DNA of 64,000 nt from Steroidobacter agaridevorans (GTDB lineage Bacteria > Pseudomonadota > Gammaproteobacteria > Steroidobacterales > Steroidobacteraceae): the NCBI RefSeq assembly GCF_009932555.1, contig NZ_BLJO01000003.1:124001-188000 (forward strand). The letters run 5' to 3'. Below are positions 53,230 to 61,472 of the stretch, piece after piece; the stretch's first letter is position 1; each line of letters opens with the position of its first letter. The notes beneath the pieces were generated by a model. That model worked only from the letters and a program-made list of their open reading frames with translations. It was not told the origin of the DNA and searched no databases. A program made the position numbers and the translations under genes.

Positions 53230-54852
53230 ATGAATACCGGAACCGGGGGACTCGACCAGCTCAGCCCATTTCAGCTGAAGGATCGGCTGATCCGCTATGC
53301 CCGGGCCGAGTGCGTGAGTGGCGCCGCGACTCACAAGTTTTTGAACGCGGGCCGCGGCAATCCAAACTGGGTCGCGACCACGCCTCGCGAAGCGTTCTTT
53401 CTGCTGGGCCAGTTCGCCCTCGCCGAATCGAAGCGGGTCTGGGATGAGTGGGACATCGGCGGCATGCCGGACGCCGAAGGAATCGCCGGCCGCCTCGATT
53501 CATTTCTCTCCTCGTTGGCAACGAGTCCGGGCTCGATGCTGCTGCGGGGAGCGATCGATTACGGTAAATCCGAGCTCGGCTTCAATGCCGATGCTTTCGT
53601 GCACGAGCTGACGGACGCGGTTATCGGTGACAACTATCCCGAGCCCGACCGGATGCTCACGCACGCCGAGCGCGTCGTGCAGCGCTATCTTGCGAAGACG
53701 ATGTGCGAGGAGCGTCCGCCGCCAGGTGCCTTCGACTTGTTTGCGGTCGAGGGCGGAACTGCGGCGATGTGCTACGTATTCTCGAGCTTGCGCGAGAATC
53801 GTCTGCTTCACACCGGCGATACCATAGCCCTCGGTACGCCGATCTTTACGCCTTATATCGAGCTGCCACGTCTCGAGGACTTCGCATTTCCCGTCGTGGA
53901 GATCGCACAGAGCCGGATGGCGAGCGACCATCACGCGTGGCAATACAGCGACGTAGAGATCGACAAGCTGGCCGATCCGAAAATCAAAGCGTTCTTTCTG
54001 GTCAACCCGTCGAACCCGGCGTCGTTCGCCATGCATCCCGCCACGCAGCAGCGGCTGGTGGATCTGGTGAGAAACAAACGTCCCGACCTGATCATCCTGA
54101 CCGACGACGTGTACGGCACGTTCGCAGAGGGGTTCCGCTCGCTCGCCGCCGATCTGCCGCGTAACACCGTACTCGTCTATTCCTATTCGAAACACTTCGG
54201 TTGCACCGGCTGGCGCCTGGGGGTGATCGGGGTTCATCAGGAGAACATCTTCGATGAGCGAATCGCAGCGCTGCCGGAGCGCGATCGGCTGGCGCTGCGC
54301 AAGCGCTATGGCTCGCTCACGATGAACCCCGATGGGCTGAAGTTCATAGATCGGCTGGTCGCCGACAGTCGTGACGTGGCGCTGAATCACACTGCCGGGC
54401 TGTCGCTGCCCCAGCAGGCGCAGATGACATTGTTCTCTCTGTTTGCGTTGCTCGATCGTGACGACGCGTATCAGCGCCGATGCCGGCAGATCGTCAAGGA
54501 GAGATTGGGCGCGCTCTCGAAAGGGCTCGGCTTGGACATTCCCGAGGACCCGCTGCGGGTTGCTTATTACGTCGATCTCGATCTCGCCGTGTGGGGGCGA
54601 CAGGTCATCGGTGAGGATTTCGCCCACTATGTCGCGGCTCATCACGCGCCTCTGGATCTCGTGATCGACCTGGCGCAGCGGCACGGCTCGGTGCTTCTGA
54701 ACGGCTCGGGCTTCGAGGGGCCGCCATGGTCGGTGCGCGTCTCGCTCGCGAATCTGGATGCCGACGCCTACGAGGCGATTGGGCGCGATCTGAAAGCGAT
54801 GGCGCAGCAGGCGCTCGAGGAATGGCGGAGATCGAAAGGGCCGCAGCGATGA
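53230..54852 (+). CDS. aspD: Aspartate 4-decarboxylase / aspartate aminotransferase
   Basis: PLP enzyme of 540 residues, the usual length of the bifunctional L-aspartate beta-decarboxylase. Landmarks: FLNAGRGNPNWVATTPREAFFLLGQFA, the cofactor Lys321 in YSYSKHFGCTGWRLG, NPSNPASFAMHP, ILTDDVYGTFAEGF, and GPPWSVRVSLANL near the C-terminus. It converts aspartate to alanine and CO2, consuming a proton. It is followed 13 bases later by the aspartate:alanine antiporter, the same pair known from Tetragenococcus and Comamonas. Confidence 0.92.
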   Translation: MNTGTGGLDQLSPFQLKDRLIRYARAECVSGAATHKFLNAGRGNPNWVATTPREAFFLLGQFALAESKRVWDEWDIGGMPDAEGIAGRLDSFLSSLATSPGSMLLRGAIDYGKSELGFNADAFVHELTDAVIGDNYPEPDRMLTHAERVVQRYLAKTMCEERPPPGAFDLFAVEGGTAAMCYVFSSLRENRLLHTGDTIALGTPIFTPYIELPRLEDFAFPVVEIAQSRMASDHHAWQYSDVEIDKLADPKIKAFFLVNPSNPASFAMHPATQQRLVDLVRNKRPDLIILTDDVYGTFAEGFRSLAADLPRNTVLVYSYSKHFGCTGWRLGVIGVHQENIFDERIAALPERDRLALRKRYGSLTMNPDGLKFIDRLVADSRDVALNHTAGLSLPQQAQMTLFSLFALLDRDDAYQRRCRQIVKERLGALSKGLGLDIPEDPLRVAYYVDLDLAVWGRQVIGEDFAHYVAAHHAPLDLVIDLAQRHGSVLLNGSGFEGPPWSVRVSLANLDADAYEAIGRDLKAMAQQALEEWRRSKGPQR

Positions 54853-54865
54853 TCGAGGACTGACC

Positions 54866-56584
54866 GTGGCGGAGCTCTATCAGTTTCTGCACAGCCAGCC
54901 GTTCTTCACGATATTCAGCGTCGTCGCGCTCGGCATGTGGCTGGGGGCGAAGAAGATCGGGGGCATCTCGCTCGGTTCCGTCGTGTGCATCATTCTGGTG
55001 GGCTTGCTGACGAGCGTCACTGCTTACAACGTGGCTGACGTCTCGCTGGCGCTCCCGGATGTTCTGCAAACCGTATTCTTCAATCTTTTCATCTTCGCGA
55101 TCGGGGTGAAGATCGGCCCGCAGTTCTTCTCGGGCCTGGAGCGCGACGGTTGGCATCTCGTCGCGATCGGTCTGCTCGTCGCGGTGCTCGCTCCGGTGCT
55201 GGCGTATGCGTGCGACTGGTTGTTCGACTGGCCGGAGGGCGCAGTCGCCGGCGTGCTGGCGGGCTCCAACAATTCATCAGCGTCCTTTGGCGCCGCGACC
55301 TCCGCAGTTCAGTCCGGTGGACGCAAGATCGCATCGGGCGGCTCAGTCGACACCGTGACTGGCGCGTTGTCCGCGGCTTTCGCACTTTGTTACACAGTGA
55401 GTCAAGTGGAGTTCGTGCTGCTGATGAAGCTGCTCCCGAAGCTCGCCCGCTTCGATGCACCGGCCGAAGCGCATGCCTTCGAGATGTCGATGCGTGGAGA
55501 TCGGACCGCGCCGCTGCCGGGAACGGTCGAGGCGGGCGAAGTTGCCGATGTATCCATTGCCGTGCGCGCCTATCGCGTCGAAGCGACGACGATTGGCGGA
55601 CGAACCGTTGCGGAGATCCGATCCAAGGCGCCACGCGTATCTATCGAGAGCGTTCGCCGCGAGAATCGTTGGTTGACGCCGGATGAAACGTTGAAGCTCG
55701 AGCCCGGTGATGAGGTTGTGGTGGAGGCGCCAGTTGCGGCACAGGTGCGCGTGCGCGAAGCGCTCGGGCCGGAAATTCCCGATGTGGAGGCGCGCTCGCG
55801 CAGCCCTGTGCACACTGTCGATGTCGTGGTCGGCCGCCGCGATGTCGTCGGCAGTACGCTTCCGGAGCTCATGACACGACTTGGACCGGGACTCTATGCA
55901 AATGCATTGTTTCGAGCCGGTGCAGAGTTGCCGCTCGGCGCCGGGACGAAGCTGAAGATGGGCGATGTGATTCGGGTCACCGGTGCTGAGGCGAAACTTG
56001 CGTGCCTTGGAAAGGAAGTCGGGCAGGTCGTACGAGCGACTCACATCTCGGACGTGCTGACACTCGCTTTGGGGCTGCTGGTCGGCGCCGCGCTCGGCGC
56101 GATTCCCGTGCCGATGTTCGGTATCAGCATCAGCTTCGGTGCGGCGGCGGTGCTCGTCACGGGCATCGCCTTCGGTTGGTTGAAGACGAGACATCCTGCG
56201 TTTGGCGGGCCGATTTCCGAGGGCGGCCGCAGTCTGCTCGAAGTTCTCGGGTTGAACACCTTCACCGCGGTGCTCGCCATCAACTCGGGTCAGGCAGTGA
56301 ACGAAGTGATGCATGGCGGGCCGGTCTGGTCGCTCATCCTGAGCTGTTTGATCATCAGCGCCGTGCCAGCGCTCATCGCCTGGTGGATTGGCCGCCACGT
56401 GCTGCGCATGAATCCGGCACTGCTGATGGGTGCAATCGCAGGCGCGAGGCAGAACACATCGTCGATGCAGGCAGCGCAGGAAGAGTCGCAATCCGCGGTG
56501 CCGGGAATCGGCTACCCAGTGCCGCTCGCGATCACGACAGTGGCGCTTTCGGTGGTAGCCTATTTGTTTGCCTTGTTCGCTTGA
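54866..56584 (+). CDS. aspT: Aspartate:alanine exchanger
   Basis: Membrane antiporter of 572 residues. Two blocks of hydrophobic helices (about 10-185 and 395-572) flank a cytoplasmic region with two TrkA-C-like domains (about 205-375), the AspT/YidE plan. GSNNSSASFGAATSAVQ and GARQNTSSMQAAQ are the paired re-entrant-type motifs of the family. Exchange of aspartate for alanine is electrogenic and, with the decarboxylase, yields a proton motive force. GTG start at 54866. The 3' end overlaps the convergent sigma factor gene by 25 bases. Confidence 0.92.
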   Translation: MAELYQFLHSQPFFTIFSVVALGMWLGAKKIGGISLGSVVCIILVGLLTSVTAYNVADVSLALPDVLQTVFFNLFIFAIGVKIGPQFFSGLERDGWHLVAIGLLVAVLAPVLAYACDWLFDWPEGAVAGVLAGSNNSSASFGAATSAVQSGGRKIASGGSVDTVTGALSAAFALCYTVSQVEFVLLMKLLPKLARFDAPAEAHAFEMSMRGDRTAPLPGTVEAGEVADVSIAVRAYRVEATTIGGRTVAEIRSKAPRVSIESVRRENRWLTPDETLKLEPGDEVVVEAPVAAQVRVREALGPEIPDVEARSRSPVHTVDVVVGRRDVVGSTLPELMTRLGPGLYANALFRAGAELPLGAGTKLKMGDVIRVTGAEAKLACLGKEVGQVVRATHISDVLTLALGLLVGAALGAIPVPMFGISISFGAAAVLVTGIAFGWLKTRHPAFGGPISEGGRSLLEVLGLNTFTAVLAINSGQAVNEVMHGGPVWSLILSCLIISAVPALIAWWIGRHVLRMNPALLMGAIAGARQNTSSMQAAQEESQSAVPGIGYPVPLAITTVALSVVAYLFALFA

Positions 56585-57798
56585 ACTGCTGCAAGCCGGC
56601 CTTGCAGAAACTCGCGTTCGGCATTGTTCTCGCATCGCTCGATGGCTCTTGTGTATGACGCTGCAGCTTGCTCGTTGCGGCCGAGACGCCGCAGAAGGTC
56701 TGCGCGGATCGCGTGAAACAGATAGAACCTGTCGAGGTCGGCGGCTAGGGCATCTACCAGTCGCAGCGCCGTTTCTGGTCCATCGACCTCCGCCACCGCG
56801 ACGGCACGATTCAGCGCCACTACCGGAGTCGGTTGTATCGCCAGCAGTTGATCGTAGAGTCGAACGATCTGGGGCCAGTTTGTTTCGGCGGTGCTCGCGG
56901 CAATCGAGTGTGCCGCGTTGATCGCCGCCTGGATCTGGTAGGGGCCGGGCCGATTGTGACGCAAGCAGCGCTGCACGAGCTTCAGCCCTTCGGCCGTCAA
57001 TCCGGCATCCCATTTACTACGATCCTGATCCCGCAGTAACACCATCTGACCGTCGCTGCTCACGCGCGCGGCACGGCGAGCATCCGTCAATAGCATCAGC
57101 GCAAGCAGCCCTTGAACTTCCAACTCATCGGGCAGCTCGCTCAACAGGACGCGAGTGAGTCGTATGGCTTCCGTGCACAGCTCGCCGCGTGTGAGCTCAG
57201 CGCCAGCGGTCGCGGCGTAGCCTTCATTGAAAATCAGATAGAGAACTGCGAGCACCGGCACTAGGCGGGCGGGGAGCTCGCTCGCTTCAGGGATTCGATA
57301 CGGAATTCCCGCGTCGCGAATCTTGCCCTTCGCGCGCACCAGACGCTGTGCCAGGGTTACTTCGGGAATAAGAAACGCCTTGGCAATTTCCGTGGTGGTC
57401 AAACCGCCCAGCAGCCGCAGCGTGAGCGCCACCTGTGCGCTCGTTGCGAGCGACGGATGACAGCAAGTGAAGATCAGGCGCAAGCGGTCGTCGTGCACGG
57501 TTTCGTCCTCGTCGAGCGGCTCGTTCGTTTGCAGCAGCGCCGCCTGCTCGTAACGATCGAGTCGCGAGCTGTCCTTGCGCAGGCGGTCGATGGCGCGGTT
57601 GCGTGCGGTCGTGATGATCCATCCCGCCGGGCTGGGGGGCGGCCCCTCCTTGGGCCAGCGCTCGACCGCGGTAGTGAATGCGTCCTGCACGGCTTCTTCG
57701 GCAGCATCGATATCGCCGAATGAGCGCGTGAGCACCGCCACCGCGCGTCCATATTCCGCACGGAAAATGCCAGCGATGTCCGCTCGTGAAAGCGCCAT
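56560..57798 (-). CDS. ECF42-type RNA polymerase sigma factor with C-terminal TPR-like domain
   Basis: Sigma factor of 412 residues, about twice the normal ECF length. Region 2: FRAEYGRAVAVLTRSFGDIDAAEEAVQDAFTTAVERWP. Region 4: LTTTEIAKAFLIPEVTLAQRLVRAKGKI. The long C-terminal extension (about 190-412) has FNEGYAATAGAELTRGELCTEAIRL and VVALNRAVAVAEVDGPETALRLVDAL, the domain specific to ECF42. These factors need their C-terminus for activity, have no anti-sigma factor, and are linked to DGPF/YCII genes; the YCII gene is immediately upstream here, overlapping by one base or so. Confidence 0.9.
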   Translation of the reverse strand: MALSRADIAGIFRAEYGRAVAVLTRSFGDIDAAEEAVQDAFTTAVERWPKEGPPPSPAGWIITTARNRAIDRLRKDSSRLDRYEQAALLQTNEPLDEDETVHDDRLRLIFTCCHPSLATSAQVALTLRLLGGLTTTEIAKAFLIPEVTLAQRLVRAKGKIRDAGIPYRIPEASELPARLVPVLAVLYLIFNEGYAATAGAELTRGELCTEAIRLTRVLLSELPDELEVQGLLALMLLTDARRAARVSSDGQMVLLRDQDRSKWDAGLTAEGLKLVQRCLRHNRPGPYQIQAAINAAHSIAASTAETNWPQIVRLYDQLLAIQPTPVVALNRAVAVAEVDGPETALRLVDALAADLDRFYLFHAIRADLLRRLGRNEQAAASYTRAIERCENNAEREFLQGRLAAVQANKANK

Positions 57799-58148
57799 CA
57801 CGCGCCGTTGTGCTGGAACGGCCTCACTTCGATCGGCAATGTAATGGCGCGCGCGAGTTTGCGGCCCCACTCGAGCGCCGCGTCCAGATCGGGTGCTTGA
57901 ATGATGTCGAAGCCGCCGAGATGCTCCTTGCCCTCGATGTACGGCCCGTCGGTCGTCAGCATTTTGCCGTCCTTGAACGTCAGCACCGTGGCGGTGGACG
58001 CCGGATAGAGGCCGCCACCGAACACCAGTGCGCCGGCCGCCTTCATCTCGCGAATCACCTCGCTTACGTCGCGCATGATCGGGTCGAGAACCTCGGGCGG
58101 GGGCGGCGGGCCATCGGGCTGATAGATGCTCAACAAGTAGTGCTTCAC
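57798..58148 (-). CDS. YCII/DGPF-domain protein, ECF42 partner
   Basis: Protein of 116 residues: HYLLSIYQPDGPPPPPEVLDPIMRDVSEVIREMKAAGALVFGGGL, TVLTFKDGKMLTTDGPYIEGKEHLGGFDIIQAPDLDAALEWGRKLA. This is the DGPF form of the YCII fold (here TDGPYIEGKE). Function unknown; consistently next to ECF42 sigma genes. GTG start at 58148 with AGAGGA upstream; a longer frame has no supporting homology. Confidence 0.87.
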   Translation of the reverse strand: MKHYLLSIYQPDGPPPPPEVLDPIMRDVSEVIREMKAAGALVFGGGLYPASTATVLTFKDGKMLTTDGPYIEGKEHLGGFDIIQAPDLDAALEWGRKLARAITLPIEVRPFQHNGA

Positions 58149-58254
58149 TGTCTGGTCCTCTGAGGTGAGCCGGGCGATCCGATACCGCCTGGTCTGCCTA
58201 TACGAACGACATCGGTCCGAATCGACACCCGTCCCGTGCATCGGGGAAAAAACG

Positions 58255-58728
58255 TCAGCTTTGCAACGCATCCGCAAGTTTGCGCATGAGCCGCAGCAGC
58301 GCTTCGAAGTCTTGCGGCTCCCACGAATCCAGGATCGCGCGGGCGAAGCGCTCGCGCGCGGCGTCGATCCGGTTCGTCATCGTTTTGCCCTGAGGGGTGA
58401 TCGCAACTTTGCGGACACGACGGTCCACGGTGTTTGCCTCACGCCTGACCAGCCCCAACGCTTCCAGCCTCGAGATCTGTCGACTCACGGTCGTGTAGTC
58501 GCGTCCGGCCCGATCCGCCAGCTCGACCAGGCCGATGGGGCCGAGTCGCTCGACGCTCACCAGCAGCGGAAACAATACGCCTTCGAGCGAGATTCCGGCC
58601 GCGCGCACCATGTACTCGTCCCGTTGCGGACGGTTCAGCTCGCCCATGATGTCGATGAGCGATCGATGTAAGTCCTTGAGCTGCTGAGACGAAATATGTG
58701 CAGCTTGCACTCGTTTCGGGGGCGGCAT
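58255..58728 (-). CDS. MarR family transcriptional regulator
   Basis: Regulator of 157 residues with the MarR winged helix: LGPIGLVELADRAGRDYTTVSRQISRLEALGLVRREANTVDRRVRKVAITPQGK, including the DRR wing. Helices at both ends make the dimer. It is divergent from the FAD monooxygenase gene across 46 bases that hold a strong inverted repeat, so it very likely represses that gene, and possibly itself, until a phenolic or similar ligand binds. Confidence 0.9.
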   Translation of the reverse strand: MPPPKRVQAAHISSQQLKDLHRSLIDIMGELNRPQRDEYMVRAAGISLEGVLFPLLVSVERLGPIGLVELADRAGRDYTTVSRQISRLEALGLVRREANTVDRRVRKVAITPQGKTMTNRIDAARERFARAILDSWEPQDFEALLRLMRKLADALQS

Positions 58729-58741
58729 AGGGTTTCTCCAG

Positions 58742-58762
58742 ATATGTGCACATTACACATAT
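58742..58762. promoter_or_regulatory. MarR operator between marR-type gene and monooxygenase
   Basis: ATATGTG (58742-58748) and CACATAT (58756-58762) form a perfect inverted repeat with a seven-base spacer, 21 bases overall, ending 12 bases before the monooxygenase start codon and 13 bases from the regulator start. Size, symmetry and position match typical MarR operators. Confidence 0.65.
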
Positions 58763-58774
58763 GGAGCAAACATC

Positions 58775-60271
58775 ATGCAAGATGACTCGACGGATGTGTT
58801 GATCTGTGGCGCGGGGGCAGCTGGGCTGACGCTCGCGATCGATCTCGCGCGGCGCGGCGTGCGCTTTCGATTGATAGAAAAAATGCGTGAGCCGTTTCAT
58901 GGCTCACGCGGCAAGGGCATTCAACCGCGCACGCAGGAGATCTTCGAGGACCTGGGCATTCTCGATCGCATCGTCGCGCGGGGAGGCGTATATCCGCCGC
59001 AGCGGGAATATCGCAGCGATGGCAGTCACGTTGAATCGAATCCGATGGAGCCACGCGAGCCTACGCCTGCGGAACCGTATCACATCCCGCTCATGATCCC
59101 GCAGTTTCTGACCGAACGCGTGATGCGCGAGCGGTTGGCTGAGCTCGGGCACCTGGTGGAGTTCGGATGTGAGTTGATGGGATTCGAGCAGGACGACACC
59201 GGTGTGTCGGCGAGACTGCGCTGTGAGCGTGGCGAGGAACGCCTCAGAGTGCGTTATCTCATTGGAGCCGACGGCGGGCGTGGCTTCGTGCGAAGCGCGC
59301 TCGATATCGAATTTCCAGGCAAGACGCTCGGCGTCCGCGCGCTGGTTGCGGACGTGGTGCTCTCAGGTCTCGATAGAACTGCGTGGCATCGATTCAATTC
59401 CGAGTCGATGGAGACGCAGATTTCGCTGTGTCCTTTGGCGGGCACGGAGCTGTTTCAGATTCAGGCGCCCATCCCGCTCGAGGGTGAGGTCGATCTATCG
59501 GTGAGCGCACTGAATGTCATGATTGCCGAGCGCACGGGTCGAAACGATATTCGCATCCAATCGGTGTCATGGGCTTCGGCGTACACCATGAATGCGAGGC
59601 TCGCGGATCGCTATCGCGTGGCTCGCGTGTTTCTGGTCGGCGATGCCGCACACATTCATCCGCCGACGGGCGGGCAGGGGCTCAACACCAGCGTCCAGGA
59701 TTCATATAACTTGGGCTGGAAGCTGGCGGCGGTCATCGAGGGGCGTTCGGATTCGCTGCTCGACACCTATGAAGAAGAGCGACGACCGATTGCCGCAAGC
59801 GTGTTGGGGCTTTCAACCCATCTGCTTGACGCAGCCAAGCGCGGCGATATGCGTCGCGGCCGCGAAGTCCATCAGCTGGATCTCGGGTATCAGAAATCGT
59901 CGCTCGCGATGGAAAAGCCGCCACGAGCTCGGGGTGTGCGCGCTGGCGATCGAGCTCCCGATGCACTACTGCGTGGCGCAGGCGGGCAGCCGAAACGTTT
60001 GTTCGAATTGTTGGCGGGCCCGCACTGGACACTGCTGGGCTTCGAGGTCGATCGGAATGGCGTACGACCGCGAGCGGGATTGCGGATTCACACGGTCGGC
60101 AGTCGCGGCGATCTGATCGACGACGACGGTCATTTCGAGAACGCGTATGCGGCGTCACCGGGCGATTGGGTGCTGGTCCGGCCAGACGGTTACATCGGCG
60201 CGATGGTTACGTCTCAGGAGATTTCTGTCCTGGAGCACTATTGGCGCCCATCGCCGGATCGTACAGCGTGA
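58775..60271 (+). CDS. FAD-dependent aromatic monooxygenase (PheA/TfdB family)
   Basis: Flavoprotein of 498 residues. N-terminal FAD motif DVLICGAGAAGLTLAIDLARRG, the middle DG-type motif YLIGADGGRGFVRSAL, and the GD motif RVFLVGDAAHIHPPTGGQGLNTSVQDSYNLGWKLA are all intact; a thioredoxin-like C-terminal part (about 385-498) follows. Enzymes of this group hydroxylate phenols or polyketide-like aromatics with NAD(P)H. Controlled by the divergent MarR regulator. The last 65 bases overlap the end of the convergent diguanylate cyclase gene. Confidence 0.9.
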   Translation: MQDDSTDVLICGAGAAGLTLAIDLARRGVRFRLIEKMREPFHGSRGKGIQPRTQEIFEDLGILDRIVARGGVYPPQREYRSDGSHVESNPMEPREPTPAEPYHIPLMIPQFLTERVMRERLAELGHLVEFGCELMGFEQDDTGVSARLRCERGEERLRVRYLIGADGGRGFVRSALDIEFPGKTLGVRALVADVVLSGLDRTAWHRFNSESMETQISLCPLAGTELFQIQAPIPLEGEVDLSVSALNVMIAERTGRNDIRIQSVSWASAYTMNARLADRYRVARVFLVGDAAHIHPPTGGQGLNTSVQDSYNLGWKLAAVIEGRSDSLLDTYEEERRPIAASVLGLSTHLLDAAKRGDMRRGREVHQLDLGYQKSSLAMEKPPRARGVRAGDRAPDALLRGAGGQPKRLFELLAGPHWTLLGFEVDRNGVRPRAGLRIHTVGSRGDLIDDDGHFENAYAASPGDWVLVRPDGYIGAMVTSQEISVLEHYWRPSPDRTA

Positions 60272-61274
60272 CGCGGTTGCGACCGGCGTGCTTGCCGGCG
60301 TACATGGCCTTGTCGGCGCGATCGAGCAAGGTTTCGAGCGAATCGCTCGCGGTGCTGGCGGCGACGCCGATCGACAGGGTCACGCGATCGATGGATTGAT
60401 CCGTACCGCTGCGGCGTATCGAGCGGGAGGCCGTCGCGGCGCAGATCCGCTTCGCCAGCACCGTCGCACCTTCGAGCGTCGTGTCCGGCAGGAAGATTGC
60501 GAACTCTTCGCCGCCGATTCGCGCTGCGATGTCGCGTCCTTTGATGCTGTCGCAGATCAGCTGCGCGACCGAGCGGATCACTTTGTCGCCGAGCAGGTGA
60601 CCGTACGTGTCGTTCAGCACTTTGAAGTGATCGATGTCCGCGAGCAGCATGACGCCACCTTGGATCGACCCCGCATCCTCCACGAAGGACTCCGCGCGCT
60701 GCTCCAGCCCGCGTCGATTGAGCATGCCCGTCAGCGGATCGAGCTTCGCCTGATGTTCGGCCTGCTTCAGCTGCTCGGTGAGCTGGCGGGCCTCCTGGGT
60801 CGAGCGCTCGAGCTGTTCGGACAGTTCGTGCGTCACGATACGCATGCGCTCGGTGTCGGTGATCAGCTCGGTGACAATGTTGGTGATCAGGTCGATCGCC
60901 AGCGGCTGCGTCAACTGGCTCTTGTGAATCTGCAGCGTCTGGTTGAACTGGGAAGCCTCGATGCCGGCGCTGGAGGCGGCCGTGGCCGTATCCGACAACA
61001 GATTCTGCAAGCGCTGATGCATACGCTCGAGCACTTCGGCATCGCGGGCAATGACGAAGTTCGCGTGCAGCCGCCAGACATCGTCGTCGCTGAGCGATTC
61101 CTTCCGCGCCAGGCGCTGCTCGAGCTCGTTGCTCAAGCGCGGGTTGATGCCCGAAACGTGCTCATACCAGATGGTATACGTCTGAGGGTGGTAAGCGGCA
61201 CGGTGTTGAGCCATCAATGGCAGCGTCAAGCGCAGGATTTCCGCGCTCCTTTCCTTCGTTTCTGTGTATCGCAT
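60207..61274 (-). CDS. Diguanylate cyclase (GGDEF)
   Basis: Cytosolic protein of 355 residues. The N-terminal helical sensor-like part (1-180) ends in a coiled coil (SEQLERSTQEARQLTEQLKQAEHQAKLDPLTGMLNRRG). The GGDEF domain (about 181-340) has LLADIDHFKVLNDTYGH, the active loop RIGGEEFAIFLPD and DKAMYAGKHAGRNRV, so it should make cyclic-di-GMP. The inhibitory site RxxD is KGRD here, so product feedback may be lost. No membrane helix in the chosen frame; a much longer upstream frame is antisense to the neighbouring kinase and is rejected. Confidence 0.88.
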   Translation of the reverse strand: MRYTETKERSAEILRLTLPLMAQHRAAYHPQTYTIWYEHVSGINPRLSNELEQRLARKESLSDDDVWRLHANFVIARDAEVLERMHQRLQNLLSDTATAASSAGIEASQFNQTLQIHKSQLTQPLAIDLITNIVTELITDTERMRIVTHELSEQLERSTQEARQLTEQLKQAEHQAKLDPLTGMLNRRGLEQRAESFVEDAGSIQGGVMLLADIDHFKVLNDTYGHLLGDKVIRSVAQLICDSIKGRDIAARIGGEEFAIFLPDTTLEGATVLAKRICAATASRSIRRSGTDQSIDRVTLSIGVAASTASDSLETLLDRADKAMYAGKHAGRNRVTLYDPAMGANSAPGQKSPET

Positions 61275-61472
61275 GTTGCTGCTGACGCCGGTCGACCGGA
61301 CTTGTCTTTGGTGCCTGGCCTCGACCCCCTGCAGGCCGGGCGTAGCGCGCTCGATGTGTAAAACGTTTCGACGAAAAGGCGAGTTGTAACTTATGAATGT
61401 TGCGGAACCTTGCGAAACATTGCAAAAGGGTAGACGCCGCGCAGACGGTTTCCTACATTTGCGGCCGAGCCG

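Noticed and set aside
58225-58260. Hairpin plus A-run between the MarR and YCII genes as a terminator
   Set aside because: On the minus strand the T-run precedes the stem, the wrong order for termination of the MarR transcript, and on the plus strand there is no T-run.
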